The notes under the pieces are model-generated. The model saw nothing but the letters and a program-made list of their open reading frames with translations, did not search any database and had not been told where the DNA came from. Positions 22,385 to 31,152 of a stretch of DNA of 31,313 bases are shown one piece after another (within the stretch, counting starts at the first letter, position 1; each line of letters starts with the position of its first letter). The position numbers and the translations under genes were made by a program. Source of the DNA: a virus. Location: positions 1-31,313 of the IMG/VR virus record IMGVR_UViG_3300034523_000042; one strand, written 5' to 3'.

Positions 22385-22723
22385 ATGGCGATTGAAACGT
22401 TCACCTGGGCCACCCAGCACGGGGAGGCGCCGACGCTTGACTATAGGACCAGGGAATCGCGATTTGGCGGGGGCTATAAGCAAGTTGTCGGCGACGGGCC
22501 CAACAATAAAGAAGATGCATACCCCATAACCCACACAGGCAACACCGCCACGGCTCTGGCCATGATGGCGTTCTTCGACCGGCACCAGGGCGCCAAGGCA
22601 TTCCTGTGGACCACGCCCCTGGGCCAGCTCGGCCTGTTCACCTGCAAGAACCCAACCCCTACGCCCATGGGCGGGGGCGTATTCAAAGTGACAGCGACGT
22701 TCGAGCGCGCTTTCCACCCGTAA
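22385..22723 (+). CDS. Minor tail protein, lambda M-like
   Basis: I chose the ATG at 22385 behind GGGAGGT at 22374-22380; an upstream frame start lies inside the tape measure gene. The 112-residue product has the phage minor tail (lambda M) pattern: an initial ETFTWATQHG, DYRTRESRFGGGYKQVVGDG near 20-40, and an end of the type FKVTATFERAFHP. It joins the tail tip around the tape measure end. The gene starts 2 bases after the tape measure stop, and precedes L as in lambda. Confidence 0.93.
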   Translation: MAIETFTWATQHGEAPTLDYRTRESRFGGGYKQVVGDGPNNKEDAYPITHTGNTATALAMMAFFDRHQGAKAFLWTTPLGQLGLFTCKNPTPTPMGGGVFKVTATFERAFHP

Positions 22724-22733
22724 AGGCCAATCC

Positions 22734-23483
22734 ATGTCGCTGATCAATGCCATCCAGACTCTTGAACCTGGTAACGAAGTCATGCTGTTCGAGTTGGACG
22801 GCAGCGATTACGGAGCCGATGTCCTGCGCTTCCACGGCCATGCGATACCGCATACGCCTGCGGAGCTGCTGGCCGCCGGCGTGAATGCTGACCAGCTACC
22901 GGCCAAGTCGATATGGTGGAAGGGCGAAGAGTACGGCGCCTGGCCCATGCAGTACGAGGGTAGCGAGGCGAACGGCGACGGCACCGCCGTACGACCGAAG
23001 CTGTCGGTCGGCAATGTCAATGGGCGGATCACTGCGCTCTGCCTGGCCTTCGAGGATCTGCTCGAGTTCAAGCTGACCATCCGTAACACGCTGGTCGAGT
23101 TCCTCGACGCCGTGAACTTCGAAGGCGGAAACCCCACGGCCGATCCCACCCAGGAATCGATCGAGGTCTGGTATGTCGACCAGAAGACCAACGAGGACGG
23201 CGAGACGGTCAGCTGGGACTTGGCCAGCCCTGGCGATGTCGGCGGCGAAACCATCGGCCGGCAGATGACGACGTTGTGCCACTGGTGCCTCACCGGTGGT
23301 TACCGAGGTCCCAACTGCGGCTACACCGGGCCCTACGTCACTAAGGACGGGATCGTTACCGACAACCCTGAACTGGATGTGTGCGACGCCACCCTGGGCA
23401 AGGGCTGTATCCCGCGTTTTGGCGAGGGCAACCCCTTGCCGTTCGGTGGATTCCCCGCCGTTTCCTTGATAGCTCGGAGCTGA
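22734..23483 (+). CDS. Minor tail protein, lambda L-like (probable Fe-S protein)
   Basis: The 249-residue protein has the lambda L pattern: a beta-rich N-terminal half with LFELDGSDYGADVLRFHGHA and IWWKGEEYGAWPMQYEGSEA, and a C-terminal part with cysteines C182, C185, C195, C217 and C225. Lambda L binds a 4Fe-4S cluster with four C-terminal cysteines; here C185, C195, C217 and C225 have nearly the same spacing. It forms part of the tail-tip hub between M and J. The C-terminus holds NPLPFGGFPAVSLI, common in this family. Confidence 0.93.
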   Translation: MSLINAIQTLEPGNEVMLFELDGSDYGADVLRFHGHAIPHTPAELLAAGVNADQLPAKSIWWKGEEYGAWPMQYEGSEANGDGTAVRPKLSVGNVNGRITALCLAFEDLLEFKLTIRNTLVEFLDAVNFEGGNPTADPTQESIEVWYVDQKTNEDGETVSWDLASPGDVGGETIGRQMTTLCHWCLTGGYRGPNCGYTGPYVTKDGIVTDNPELDVCDATLGKGCIPRFGEGNPLPFGGFPAVSLIARS

Positions 23484-23485
23484 CC

Positions 23486-24241
23486 ATGCGCAAACACATC
23501 ATTGCAGCCGTCCAGGCGCATGCGGCTGCGGAGTACCCGAAAGAGTGCTGCGGGCTGGTACTGGCCGTGGGCAGGGCGCAGAAATACTTCCCGTGCCGGA
23601 ACATCGCCACCGAGCCGAACGAAGAGTTCAGGCTGGAACCAGAGGACTACGCTGCGGCGGAAGACCAAGGCGAGGTGATTGGCATAGTCCACTCGCACCC
23701 GGACGCCACCAGCAGGCCATCATCGCGCGACCTTGCTATGTGCGAGGCCACGGCGCTGCCCTGGCACATCTTGTCTTGGCCCGAAGGAGACCTCAGGACG
23801 ATCACGCCGTCGGGCGCCGTGCCGCTGCTCAAGCGACCGTTTGTTCATGGGGCGTGGGATTGCTGGGCTATATGCGCAGAGTGGTATCAGCGCGAGTGGG
23901 GGCTTGAGTTTGAAGCCTTCAAGCGCACCGATGGCTGGTGGGAGAGCGCAGAAAGCACCAGCCTGTACGAGGCGAACTACGCCGCTGCTGGCTTCGAGCA
24001 AGTCGACAGCCCACAGCGCGGCGACATGATTGTGATGGAGGTAGGCCGCACAGCTCACCCGAACCACGCAGGGATATACCTGGGGACTGAACCATCCCTG
24101 CCAGGTGAAGATTCCGGCGTGTTCGGCCCTGGGCCATTCGTTCTTCACCACCTCTACGGACGCCCGTCAGAGGTGATCGTCTACGGCGGACCTTGGCTGC
24201 AGCGCACCCGTTTGATTCTTCGACACAAGGAGGCCCGATGA
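23486..24241 (+). CDS. Tail tip protein, lambda K-like (JAMM plus NlpC/P60)
   Basis: I chose the ATG at 23486, 2 bases after the L stop; the longer frame is inside L. The 251-residue protein has an N-terminal JAMM/Mov34 metalloprotease-like domain with E20, H69-x-H71, S79 and D82, then an NlpC/P60 peptidase with C126 (WDCWAIC) and H194 (PNHAGIYLG), and a further His near HHLYGRP. Lambda K has the same two domains and acts in tail tip assembly and perhaps in cell wall digestion at entry. All key residues appear intact. Confidence 0.95.
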   Translation: MRKHIIAAVQAHAAAEYPKECCGLVLAVGRAQKYFPCRNIATEPNEEFRLEPEDYAAAEDQGEVIGIVHSHPDATSRPSSRDLAMCEATALPWHILSWPEGDLRTITPSGAVPLLKRPFVHGAWDCWAICAEWYQREWGLEFEAFKRTDGWWESAESTSLYEANYAAAGFEQVDSPQRGDMIVMEVGRTAHPNHAGIYLGTEPSLPGEDSGVFGPGPFVLHHLYGRPSEVIVYGGPWLQRTRLILRHKEAR

Positions 24242-24819
24242 GCGCCATCGTTTATTCGCCGATGACCACTATCAAGTTGTCCGGCTCGCTGGCCCAGAAG
24301 TTCGGCAGGCTGCACCGGCGTCAAATTGACTCGGGCGACACCTGGGAGGTTTTCCGGGCGCTGAATTCCACAATTGACGGATTCGAGGCGGAGATCCGCC
24401 GCCTTGATCGCCTAGGCCTTCGGTTCGCCATATTCCGCAACAGGAAGAACGTAGGGCCGGATGAGTTCGGTCGTGGAGGATCGAAAGAAATAAGGATTAT
24501 TCCAGTAGTAGAAGGCGGCAAGCGCGCCGGGCTGCTGCAGACCGTCCTTGGCGTGATTTTGATCGTTTTGAGCCCTTTCACAAATGGTGCAACGCTGGCC
24601 CCGGGGATTGCATTGGCCGCCGGCGGCGTGATCCAGATGCTGAGCCCTCAGGCCGCGGGCCTCAAGCAGAGCGCATCACCGGAAAACATGCCCAGCTATG
24701 CATTCGGCAGCGCAAAGAACACCACGGCCAGCGGCAACCCTGTCCCCATCTGCATCGGTGACCGCCGATGGGGCGGGGCGATTATCTCGGCATCGATCTA
24801 CGCCGAAGACAAGACATAA
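24238..24819 (+). CDS. Tail assembly protein, lambda I-like
   Basis: I chose the ATG at 24238 with AAGGAGG at 24227-24233; it overlaps the K stop by 4 bases. The 193-residue protein has the lambda I pattern: a ubiquitin-like N-terminal part (TTIKLSGSLAQKFGRLHRRQ, then RALNSTIDGFEAEIRRLDRL), a hydrophobic double segment at about 98-135 (LLQTVLGVILIVLSPF and LAPGIALAAGGVIQML), and a C-terminal GNPVPICIGDRRWGGAIISA block. It is needed for tail tip assembly between K and J, possibly not present in the virion. Confidence 0.93.
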   Translation: MSAIVYSPMTTIKLSGSLAQKFGRLHRRQIDSGDTWEVFRALNSTIDGFEAEIRRLDRLGLRFAIFRNRKNVGPDEFGRGGSKEIRIIPVVEGGKRAGLLQTVLGVILIVLSPFTNGATLAPGIALAAGGVIQMLSPQAAGLKQSASPENMPSYAFGSAKNTTASGNPVPICIGDRRWGGAIISASIYAEDKT

Positions 24820-24835
24820 CCACGACGCATCGAGC

Positions 24836-24860
24836 AAGCCGGCCATGAGCCGGTTTTTTA
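24836..24860 (+). terminator. Terminator before the J-like gene, linked to its SD
   Basis: AAGCCGGC at 24836-24843 pairs with GCCGGTTT at 24849-24856 (with one G-U), CATGA loop, and a T-run to 24859. It is followed by ATTGCCTGGAGGAAAGC and the ATG of J. Read-through by an antiterminated polymerase would be needed for J expression from the tail operon. Confidence 0.88.
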
Positions 24861-24876
24861 TTGCCTGGAGGAAAGC

Positions 24877-27800
24877 ATGGGCGCATCACAGAAGCTGGAA
24901 ATTCACGGTGCCAAAGGCGGCGAGAGCAAGCCCAAGTCTCCGGTAGAGGCACCCGACAGCCTGCGCTCCACCAACGTGGCCAAGATCCTGATCGCCGTGG
25001 GGGAGGGTGAATTTGACGGCACGCCCACCGCGCGCGACATCTTCCTCGACAACACTCCCATCCAGGATGCCAGCGGAAATTTCAACTTCACCAACGTGAA
25101 GTGGGACTGGCGGCCGGGCTCTGTGGAGCAGACCTACATTCCAGGCATCCCATCGGTCGACAACGAGACCTCTCTGAATATTGAGCTGCGCAGCGGTACG
25201 CCGTGGGTTCAGTCGCTGACCAATCTACAACTGTCGGCAGCACGTATACGCCTGGCCACGCCGCGACTGGCGAGCCAGGACGCAGAAGGCAACATCAACG
25301 GCTACCGTATTGAATATGCGGTCGATGTGGCAACCGACGGCGGGGCATATCAGCAGGTTCTGGTGGGCGCTATGGACGGAAAGACCACCACCCGCTACGA
25401 GCGGTCTCTGCGAATAGACCTGCCACCGGCTACCAGCGGCTGGCTGATCCGCGTTCGCCGCCTCACGCCAAACTCGCAGAACACCGACAAAGTCGCGGAC
25501 AGCCTCTTCATCGCCGGCTACACCCAGGTAATCGACGCAAAGCTGCGCTATCCGAACACTGCATTGCTGTTCGTTGAATTCGACGCCGAGCAGTTCACCA
25601 ACATCCCGGCCGTCACCGTGAAGTGCAAGGCCCGCCGCTGGCAGGTGCCGAGCAACTATGACCCTGTGTCCCGCAGCTACACCGGCGCATGGGAAGGCAC
25701 CATGAAGGAGGCCTGGACCAACAACCCGGCCTGGATCACCTACGGGATCTGCACCCAGGACCGTTTCGGCCTGGGCCGCCGCATCAAGCCGTGGATGGTG
25801 GACAAGTGGGAGCTGTACCGCATCGCGCAATACTGCGACCAGATGGTGCCCAATGGTGCTGATGGCGTTGAGCCGCGCTTCCTGTGCGACATGAACCTGC
25901 AGGGCAAGGCCGACGCTTGGTCACTGCTGCGCGACATCGCCGGTATCTATCGCGGGATGACGTACTGGGCCCAGGGCCAGTTGGTCATGCAGGCTGATAT
26001 GCCTCGGGCGCAGGACATCGATTACGTCTTCACCCGGTCCAACGTCATCGACGGCAAGATCTCCTACGGCAGCGCCTCGGCGAAGACCCGCTTCACTCGC
26101 TGTCTGGTCAGCTACGACAACCCGCTCAACAACTACGACACCGACGTCACGGTCTATTCAGACCTGCCGCTACAGCGCCGCCTGGGCGACAAGCCGACTG
26201 AGATCAGTGCCATCGGTTGCACCCGGGCATCTGAAGCCCAGCGCCGCGCTAAATGGCTGGTGCTGAGCAATAACCAGGACCGCACCATCAGCTTCAGGAC
26301 CGGCATGGAAGGCCGCATCCCGCTGCCCGGCTTCATTATCCCTGTTGCAGACTCGCTGCTGGCTGGCCGGGAGATCGGTGGGCGAATCGCGGCGGCGGCG
26401 GGCAAGGTCATCACCCTGGATCGCGACACCATGGCGAAGGCTGGCGACCGGCTGGTGATCAACCTCCCTGGCGGGCGTGCAGAAGGGCGCACCGTGGAGA
26501 GCGTGAACGGCCGCAACGTAACCGTGACCGTTGCCTACAGCGAGGCGCCGGCTGCACAGCTTCAGTGGGCAATCGACGCTGACGACCTGGCGATCCCTCT
26601 ATATAGAGTGATGAGGACCGCACGTACGCCTGAGGGCGATTACGACATCAGTGCCTTGCAGTACGAGCCAAGTAAGTTTCCCAGCATCGACACCGGCGCG
26701 CGCCTGGAAGAGCGCCCAATCAGCGTGATCCCAATCACCGTGGTTCCGGCGCCGGCCACCGTGACCATTACTTCGAACGTATCGATCGACCAGGGCCTGG
26801 CCATCAGCACCATGAACATCTCATGGCCAGCCGTTACCGGTGCCGTCGCGTACGACGTGGAGTGGCGCAAGGACAACGGGAACTGGATCAAGGTGCAGCG
26901 CACGGGTTCAACGAGCGTTGACGTCACCGGCATTTACTCGGGCGCCTACCTGGCCCGGGTGCGCGCCGTAAGTGCTTTCGACATCTCGTCGGTGTGGAAA
27001 AACTCCGTACTCACCGACCTGCAAGGGAAGGTCGGCCTTCCGCCGGCGGTGTCGTTCCTGACCACCACCAGCCTAGTTTATGGCATCGGTATCCAGTGGG
27101 GATTCCCACCAGGTGCCGAAGACACCCAGCGGACGGAGCTCTGGTACAGCTCGTCGCCGGACCTAACCACTGCGGAGAAGCTGAGCGACTTCAGCTACCC
27201 GCAAGCCAAGCACGAAATGCAGAATATCTTGGCAGGGGCGAGCTTCTACTTCTGGGCTCGCCTGGTGGACCGTACCGGCAACCTCGGACCTTTCTGGCCG
27301 ATCCCGGGCGCCGTGAATGGCCGGGCCAGTTCTGATCAGACGGAGTACGACAAGTACTTCGCCGAGAAGATTGGCAAGGGTGCGCTCTACCAGAGCCTGC
27401 GAGAAGAAATCGATCTGATTACTGGTGATGGGCCGGGCTCGGTCAACGACCGTTTAGAGAAAGCCAAGCAGGAGTTGGAGAACCTGATCTCTGAAGTGGT
27501 GGATGCACTGGAGTACGTTCCAACAAAGACCTACGCCAAGGGCGATATGGTTCGGGTGGGCCAGCAGCTATTCCAGGCGACCAAGGCGGTACCGGTCGAC
27601 ACCATTCCGCCTAACGCCAACTACTGGTTCAACCTAGGCACCATCGCCGAAACGAATGCAGCGATGGCCCTGGAAATCAGTCAGAACAAGTCCGCTATCG
27701 AGGAAGTGGACGGTAAGGTCACGGCCACTGCTGAACGCCTGGAAGGCGTCTATGCATTGGTGAAATCTGATTCTGCAGGCTCGGAGCAGGGCAGTGCGGG

Positions 27801-28575
27801 TGACGACACCGCCTCGGCCGGGGCCTGGTCGCTGATGTCCGCAATTGCTGAGCGGGATTTTGCTCAGTCGCAGCGGACGGATATTGTCGAAGCCAAGGTC
27901 CAAGAAAACACAGCCAGCATTCTGGATGTATCCAAAACGGCAGCGAGTGCTACGTCTGCTCTGGCAGAGCGAGTTACCACCATTGGGGCCAAGGTCAGCA
28001 GTAACGAGGCAGCTTTCAAGCAGGAAACCTCCGCGCTAGCAGACGCTGATAAGGCATTGGCTCAAAAGATTGAAACCGTGCAAGCGTCATCCGGCGAGAA
28101 CGCGGCTGCAATTCAGGTGGTTAGCAAGGCCCAAGCCACCACTGACGGGAAGGTTTCGTCGATGACGACGATCAAGGCCGAAACCACCAGCAACGGCAAG
28201 AAGGTGATTGCAGGGCTTTCCCTGGGCTCTGACGGCAATACATCGGAGATCCTCGCGTTTGCTCAACGCTTCGCAATTGTGGATGAGGTGAGCGGGCAAC
28301 TGATAACGCCATTCGTGGTGAGTGGTGGCCAGGTCTTCATAAACCAAGCGGTCATCAATAAGGTCTTCATCCAGGAGATCATTCTGGGAATGACGCTGAA
28401 ATCAGAGACGGTCGACTCCAAGGGGCGGCCGTTGCTGGAGATCAACGTCAAGGCCGGCACGTTCACGCTTCGCAGCGCCGGCACCGGTGGCTCGACACTG
28501 CTCAATAACGATGGCCTTTCGGTGTACGACATCAACGAGCTTCTGCGTGTGGTGGTGGGGAGGCTTTCGCCATGA
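24877..28575 (+). CDS. Central tail fibre / host-specificity protein, lambda J-like
   Basis: CCTGGAGGAAA at 24864-24874 precedes the ATG at 24877. The 1232-residue protein has the J-like hub region (residues about 1-600: KILIAVGEGEFDGTPTARDI, later FLCDMNLQGKADAWSLLRDI), a fibronectin type III domain at about 622-708 (GAVAYDVEWRKDNGNWIKVQ), a second at about 725-810, coiled-coil or helical segments at about 855-1080, and a DUF1983-like C-terminal domain (about 1090-1210; GLSLGSDGNTSEILAFAQRF). It closes the tail tip and contacts the host receptor. The stop overlaps the next gene. Confidence 0.96.
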   Translation: MGASQKLEIHGAKGGESKPKSPVEAPDSLRSTNVAKILIAVGEGEFDGTPTARDIFLDNTPIQDASGNFNFTNVKWDWRPGSVEQTYIPGIPSVDNETSLNIELRSGTPWVQSLTNLQLSAARIRLATPRLASQDAEGNINGYRIEYAVDVATDGGAYQQVLVGAMDGKTTTRYERSLRIDLPPATSGWLIRVRRLTPNSQNTDKVADSLFIAGYTQVIDAKLRYPNTALLFVEFDAEQFTNIPAVTVKCKARRWQVPSNYDPVSRSYTGAWEGTMKEAWTNNPAWITYGICTQDRFGLGRRIKPWMVDKWELYRIAQYCDQMVPNGADGVEPRFLCDMNLQGKADAWSLLRDIAGIYRGMTYWAQGQLVMQADMPRAQDIDYVFTRSNVIDGKISYGSASAKTRFTRCLVSYDNPLNNYDTDVTVYSDLPLQRRLGDKPTEISAIGCTRASEAQRRAKWLVLSNNQDRTISFRTGMEGRIPLPGFIIPVADSLLAGREIGGRIAAAAGKVITLDRDTMAKAGDRLVINLPGGRAEGRTVESVNGRNVTVTVAYSEAPAAQLQWAIDADDLAIPLYRVMRTARTPEGDYDISALQYEPSKFPSIDTGARLEERPISVIPITVVPAPATVTITSNVSIDQGLAISTMNISWPAVTGAVAYDVEWRKDNGNWIKVQRTGSTSVDVTGIYSGAYLARVRAVSAFDISSVWKNSVLTDLQGKVGLPPAVSFLTTTSLVYGIGIQWGFPPGAEDTQRTELWYSSSPDLTTAEKLSDFSYPQAKHEMQNILAGASFYFWARLVDRTGNLGPFWPIPGAVNGRASSDQTEYDKYFAEKIGKGALYQSLREEIDLITGDGPGSVNDRLEKAKQELENLISEVVDALEYVPTKTYAKGDMVRVGQQLFQATKAVPVDTIPPNANYWFNLGTIAETNAAMALEISQNKSAIEEVDGKVTATAERLEGVYALVKSDSAGSEQGSAGDDTASAGAWSLMSAIAERDFAQSQRTDIVEAKVQENTASILDVSKTAASATSALAERVTTIGAKVSSNEAAFKQETSALADADKALAQKIETVQASSGENAAAIQVVSKAQATTDGKVSSMTTIKAETTSNGKKVIAGLSLGSDGNTSEILAFAQRFAIVDEVSGQLITPFVVSGGQVFINQAVINKVFIQEIILGMTLKSETVDSKGRPLLEINVKAGTFTLRSAGTGGSTLLNNDGLSVYDINELLRVVVGRLSP

Positions 28576-28898
28576 CCTATGGGGTGAGGACGTGGAGCGA
28601 GAGTGGCGTGCTCGAAATGGATACCGACAGCTACACCTATCAGGTGCTCCACAATGCAGTCTATACGCTCGCCATGGGCGCCGTAGTTACAGCAAACATT
28701 GCCGGGTTCAATCCGGCAACATGCACAGCCGTCATACTTCCTACCCAGGCCGCAGCTAACAACTACTGCTACAGCGCTATGCCGTTTATGTCGGTAGGCG
28801 TCGGTTCGGTTGTTGTACGTTCAAAACACCCAAATGAACCTGGCGCTATAGGATCGACAATACAGTTCAGGTTGCTTGTAATGAGGTTCAAAAATTGA
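28572..28898 (+). CDS. Tail-tip or fibre-associated protein (108 aa)
   Basis: The 108-residue product is coupled to J by a 4-base overlap. It begins with a short beta motif (YGVRTWSESGVLEMDTDSYT) common to small proteins encoded after J-like genes, where the pattern G-x-x-V-x-x-x-x-G-x-x-x-x-D recurs. The middle contains hydrophobic strands, and no enzyme motif is seen. The next protein begins with a related motif (FGLSVVNDGSYVQIDSEQPR), so the two may be diverged copies. Likely a virion or fibre accessory protein. Confidence 0.72.
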   Translation: MTYGVRTWSESGVLEMDTDSYTYQVLHNAVYTLAMGAVVTANIAGFNPATCTAVILPTQAAANNYCYSAMPFMSVGVGSVVVRSKHPNEPGAIGSTIQFRLLVMRFKN

Positions 28899-29581
28899 AG
28901 TTCGGTCTATCTGTTGTAAACGATGGAAGCTATGTACAGATAGACTCAGAGCAACCTAGGCTTTGTGCGCTGTACAGTGGAACCTATCAGGCATCCGGCA
29001 GTTCGTCGGTGTCAGTGTCGTTCCCATCCGCCATAACCACGCCGGAGCCGCCGTGCGTATTCATTCAGAACAGCTCGGCTAGACCGAATGAGCTATACAC
29101 GAGCATGACCATAAGCGGCGGTCCTGGTGCTTGGACTGGGTTTTCAATAACGTCCCTGAACATTGACTTCAGGCCAACAGGCAAGTGGTTTGCGGCAGTG
29201 TTCGCGTCAATCACCAAGGCCGATTACGGGCTCAGGATGTGGGGCGCAAATGGCGTGTTGATTTTCGACTCAGGGGCTGCTCCGGTGATCTTCACGAGGG
29301 CCAATAACTCATGGTCATATCAGGGGCAGATAGTTCTAAATGCGACAGCACAGGCTTACTACTGGGCGAATGGATCTGTTGCGCCACTGCAATCTGATGA
29401 GTACTTTATGATCAACCCATTCTCGCGAGGAATACTACAGAACCACACAAACTGGCTAACATCAGCTGTAAGGTTCAACTATTCAGAGAACAGGCTACAG
29501 GTGTTTGGGATTAGCGCTCTCTCACCATGGACAAATATCGGCGCCCCCGGCGCTGTATTTGCCAGACTCCCCGGCACCTGA
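28895..29581 (+). CDS. Tail-tip or fibre-associated protein, TTG start (228 aa)
   Basis: The start is a TTG at 28895 overlapping the upstream stop (TTGA); GAGG lies at about 28882-28885. The 228-residue product is beta-rich with many Ser, Gly, Asn and aromatic residues (YSGTYQASGSSSVSVSFPSA; WTGFSITSLNIDFRPTGKWF), like receptor-binding or fibre-tip proteins. DNA is noticeably less GC-rich than J. Its stop lies about 28 bases before a terminator. Family unknown; the start motif resembles the previous gene product. Confidence 0.72.
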   Translation: MKFGLSVVNDGSYVQIDSEQPRLCALYSGTYQASGSSSVSVSFPSAITTPEPPCVFIQNSSARPNELYTSMTISGGPGAWTGFSITSLNIDFRPTGKWFAAVFASITKADYGLRMWGANGVLIFDSGAAPVIFTRANNSWSYQGQIVLNATAQAYYWANGSVAPLQSDEYFMINPFSRGILQNHTNWLTSAVRFNYSENRLQVFGISALSPWTNIGAPGAVFARLPGT

Positions 29582-29608
29582 TCGGATACTCATTAATCGA
29601 TCTAAACG

Positions 29609-29630
29609 ACCCGCTATGCGGGTATTTTTT
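29609..29630 (+). terminator. Terminator before the tail fibre gene, linked to its SD
   Basis: ACCCGC at 29609-29614 and GCGGGT at 29618-29623 form a 6-bp stem with a TAT loop, followed by ATTTTTT. Next come CGCCTGGAGAAAACT and the fibre ATG. It is the third of four similar linkers. Confidence 0.88.
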
Positions 29631-29645
29631 CGCCTGGAGAAAACT

Positions 29646-30527
29646 ATGGCAAGACAAGAAATTATTCTCGGTACGCCGCCTACAGGTCTCGGAGGCGACA
29701 CGCCGCGAGTGGCGAACTCAAAGATAAATGCAATGACCTCGGAACTCTACCAGGGCATTGGCACACCTACTTCGCCTCTTCCGGTTTCGAAAGGTGGGAC
29801 TGGGGGAACTTCACAAGCTACCGCGCAGACGGGTTTAGGTTTAGTCAAAGTTACCTCTAGTATTGATAGTACAAGCGGGAATCTGCTACTAGCAGGTTGG
29901 GGTGGTCTTGGGGGGCAATTGCAAAGTAGGTCATACACGCCCGACCAAATGTTTACTACCCAAGCCGGCGGTTCATTCTCATACGCTAATAACGGGGGAG
30001 CCTACCCGGCTGGTGTTACCGACGGCGCACTGATCAACATGGGGTATGACACCGCCGGTCAGTTTGCCTATCAACTTTTGGGTGATTGGCGTACGGGTAG
30101 TCTTTATAGAAGGGGGCGCGCTGCCGGTACTAGCGGTGCATGGGGGAAAATCTACGATTCTTTAAACTCCGTAGCTGATCCCATTAGCTCAGGCGGGCTT
30201 ATGTCCTCAGCTCTAATCGGAGGATACCTCGTAAACAGGTATGCGAACGGTGAGGTTAACGTAAGGGGGATAGCCCCTCTTACAGCTACGATTGCGGCTA
30301 ACGCTTTCACAACTATTTTTGTATCCCTACCCATTACTTTGGTTAACGGCGCTCTTGGAGCTGCATTTAAGTCTACTACCAACGCGCAACCACAAATAAC
30401 TTACGACTTCTACGGGGTGGTCGCTGAATACCTTTCAGACCTAAGCACGATAGCCTTCATCATCAGAAACGGGGCAACCGCTCAAACGTTTCAACCAACT
30501 ATTAACGTGTGGGGGCGCTGGAAATGA
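29646..30527 (+). CDS. Tail fibre protein
   Basis: I chose the ATG at 29646 behind CCTGGAGAAA; the upstream frame starts in the previous gene. The 293-residue protein has the typical fibre start LGTPPTGLGGDTPRVANSKI, followed by PVSKGGTGGTSQATAQTGLG near 50-70, the glycine-rich repeat motif seen in many phage side-fibre proteins. A GSLYRRGRAAGTSGAWGKIY segment near 160-175 is like the fibre GxW-K/R-x-Y/W motif. The C-terminal third is beta-rich and is probably the receptor-binding tip. DNA is AT-richer than the head and tail genes. Confidence 0.88.
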   Translation: MARQEIILGTPPTGLGGDTPRVANSKINAMTSELYQGIGTPTSPLPVSKGGTGGTSQATAQTGLGLVKVTSSIDSTSGNLLLAGWGGLGGQLQSRSYTPDQMFTTQAGGSFSYANNGGAYPAGVTDGALINMGYDTAGQFAYQLLGDWRTGSLYRRGRAAGTSGAWGKIYDSLNSVADPISSGGLMSSALIGGYLVNRYANGEVNVRGIAPLTATIAANAFTTIFVSLPITLVNGALGAAFKSTTNAQPQITYDFYGVVAEYLSDLSTIAFIIRNGATAQTFQPTINVWGRWK

Positions 30528-30898
30528 AAATTACAATGTTTCCTTTCTTGTCCGACTGGCCGCTTGAGGCTTCTGTTTCTGGTGATGTGATCACGATAAA
30601 CGGAGAAGAAATTGACTTGTCCGGTATTCCAGACGGATTCCGTTTACCGGGTGACGCTGTAGGCAATAAATTTTTTGTAGGAACCGAATATGTCGAGCGC
30701 ATCGGCAAAACTCTGCATTTTACTTTGCGTCTTCCAGTTCAGTGGGATAGCCCGGAAGAATACCGCAATCCTCCCGAACCTATCGTTATCGACGCCCGTA
30801 GCGGCCCGGTGAAGTTTCCCGATACCTCGCCTTTGGTGATCCCTGCAACTGAACTTCCTGATATCCGAGGAGGAAAAGAAAATGGTGGACTTGAGTAA
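30524..30898 (+). CDS. Fibre-associated phage protein of unknown function (124 aa)
   Basis: I chose the ATG at 30524, overlapping the fibre stop (ATGA). The 124-residue product begins MKITMFPFLSDWPLEASVSG, has ITINGEEIDLSGIPDGFRLP at about 25-44, and an HFTLRLPVQWDSPEEYRNPP block at 69-88. Such proteins commonly follow a Pseudomonas tail fibre gene and may be fibre-assembly or virion proteins. The C-terminus overlaps the next gene. No enzyme motif is visible. Confidence 0.72.
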   Translation: MKITMFPFLSDWPLEASVSGDVITINGEEIDLSGIPDGFRLPGDAVGNKFFVGTEYVERIGKTLHFTLRLPVQWDSPEEYRNPPEPIVIDARSGPVKFPDTSPLVIPATELPDIRGGKENGGLE

Positions 30899-31094
30899 GC
30901 TTGAACCGATTAAAACGGCGCAAGACATAACGGATGAATTGAGCCTGGGTCAGGCTCGGGCGTATCTGAGCCAGACCAACTGGCATGCCTTCGCTCTGCT
31001 TGAGGATGGCACACCGATTCCGGACGACATCAAAGACGCACGCGCAGCAGCTCGCGCAACGATCAATCGGTTGAGCCCTCCACCAGCGTCTTGA
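30882..31094 (+). CDS. Tail fibre assembly-like protein (70 aa)
   Basis: GAGGAGGAAA at about 30866-30876 gives a strong SD for ATG 30882, overlapping the previous gene by 17 bases. The 70-residue product has the short fibre-assembly protein pattern: RAYLSQTNWHAFALLEDGTP, then IPDDIKDARAAARATI, which resembles the C-terminal part of larger tail fibre assembly chaperones. It probably helps fold or trimerise the fibre encoded upstream. It ends before the fourth linker. Confidence 0.72.
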   Translation: MVDLSKLEPIKTAQDITDELSLGQARAYLSQTNWHAFALLEDGTPIPDDIKDARAAARATINRLSPPPAS

Positions 31095-31113
31095 GTTTTT
31101 GCCAAACACCGCC

Positions 31114-31137
31114 ACCCGCCACGAGCGGGTATTTTTT
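31114..31137 (+). terminator. Terminator before the endolysin gene, linked to its SD
   Basis: ACCCGC at 31114-31119 and GCGGGT at 31125-31130 form a 6-bp stem, CACGA loop, followed by ATTTTTTT. Next are GCCTGGAGAAAGTT and the endolysin ATG. It is the fourth of the similar linkers. Confidence 0.88.
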
Positions 31138-31152
31138 TGCCTGGAGAAAGTT

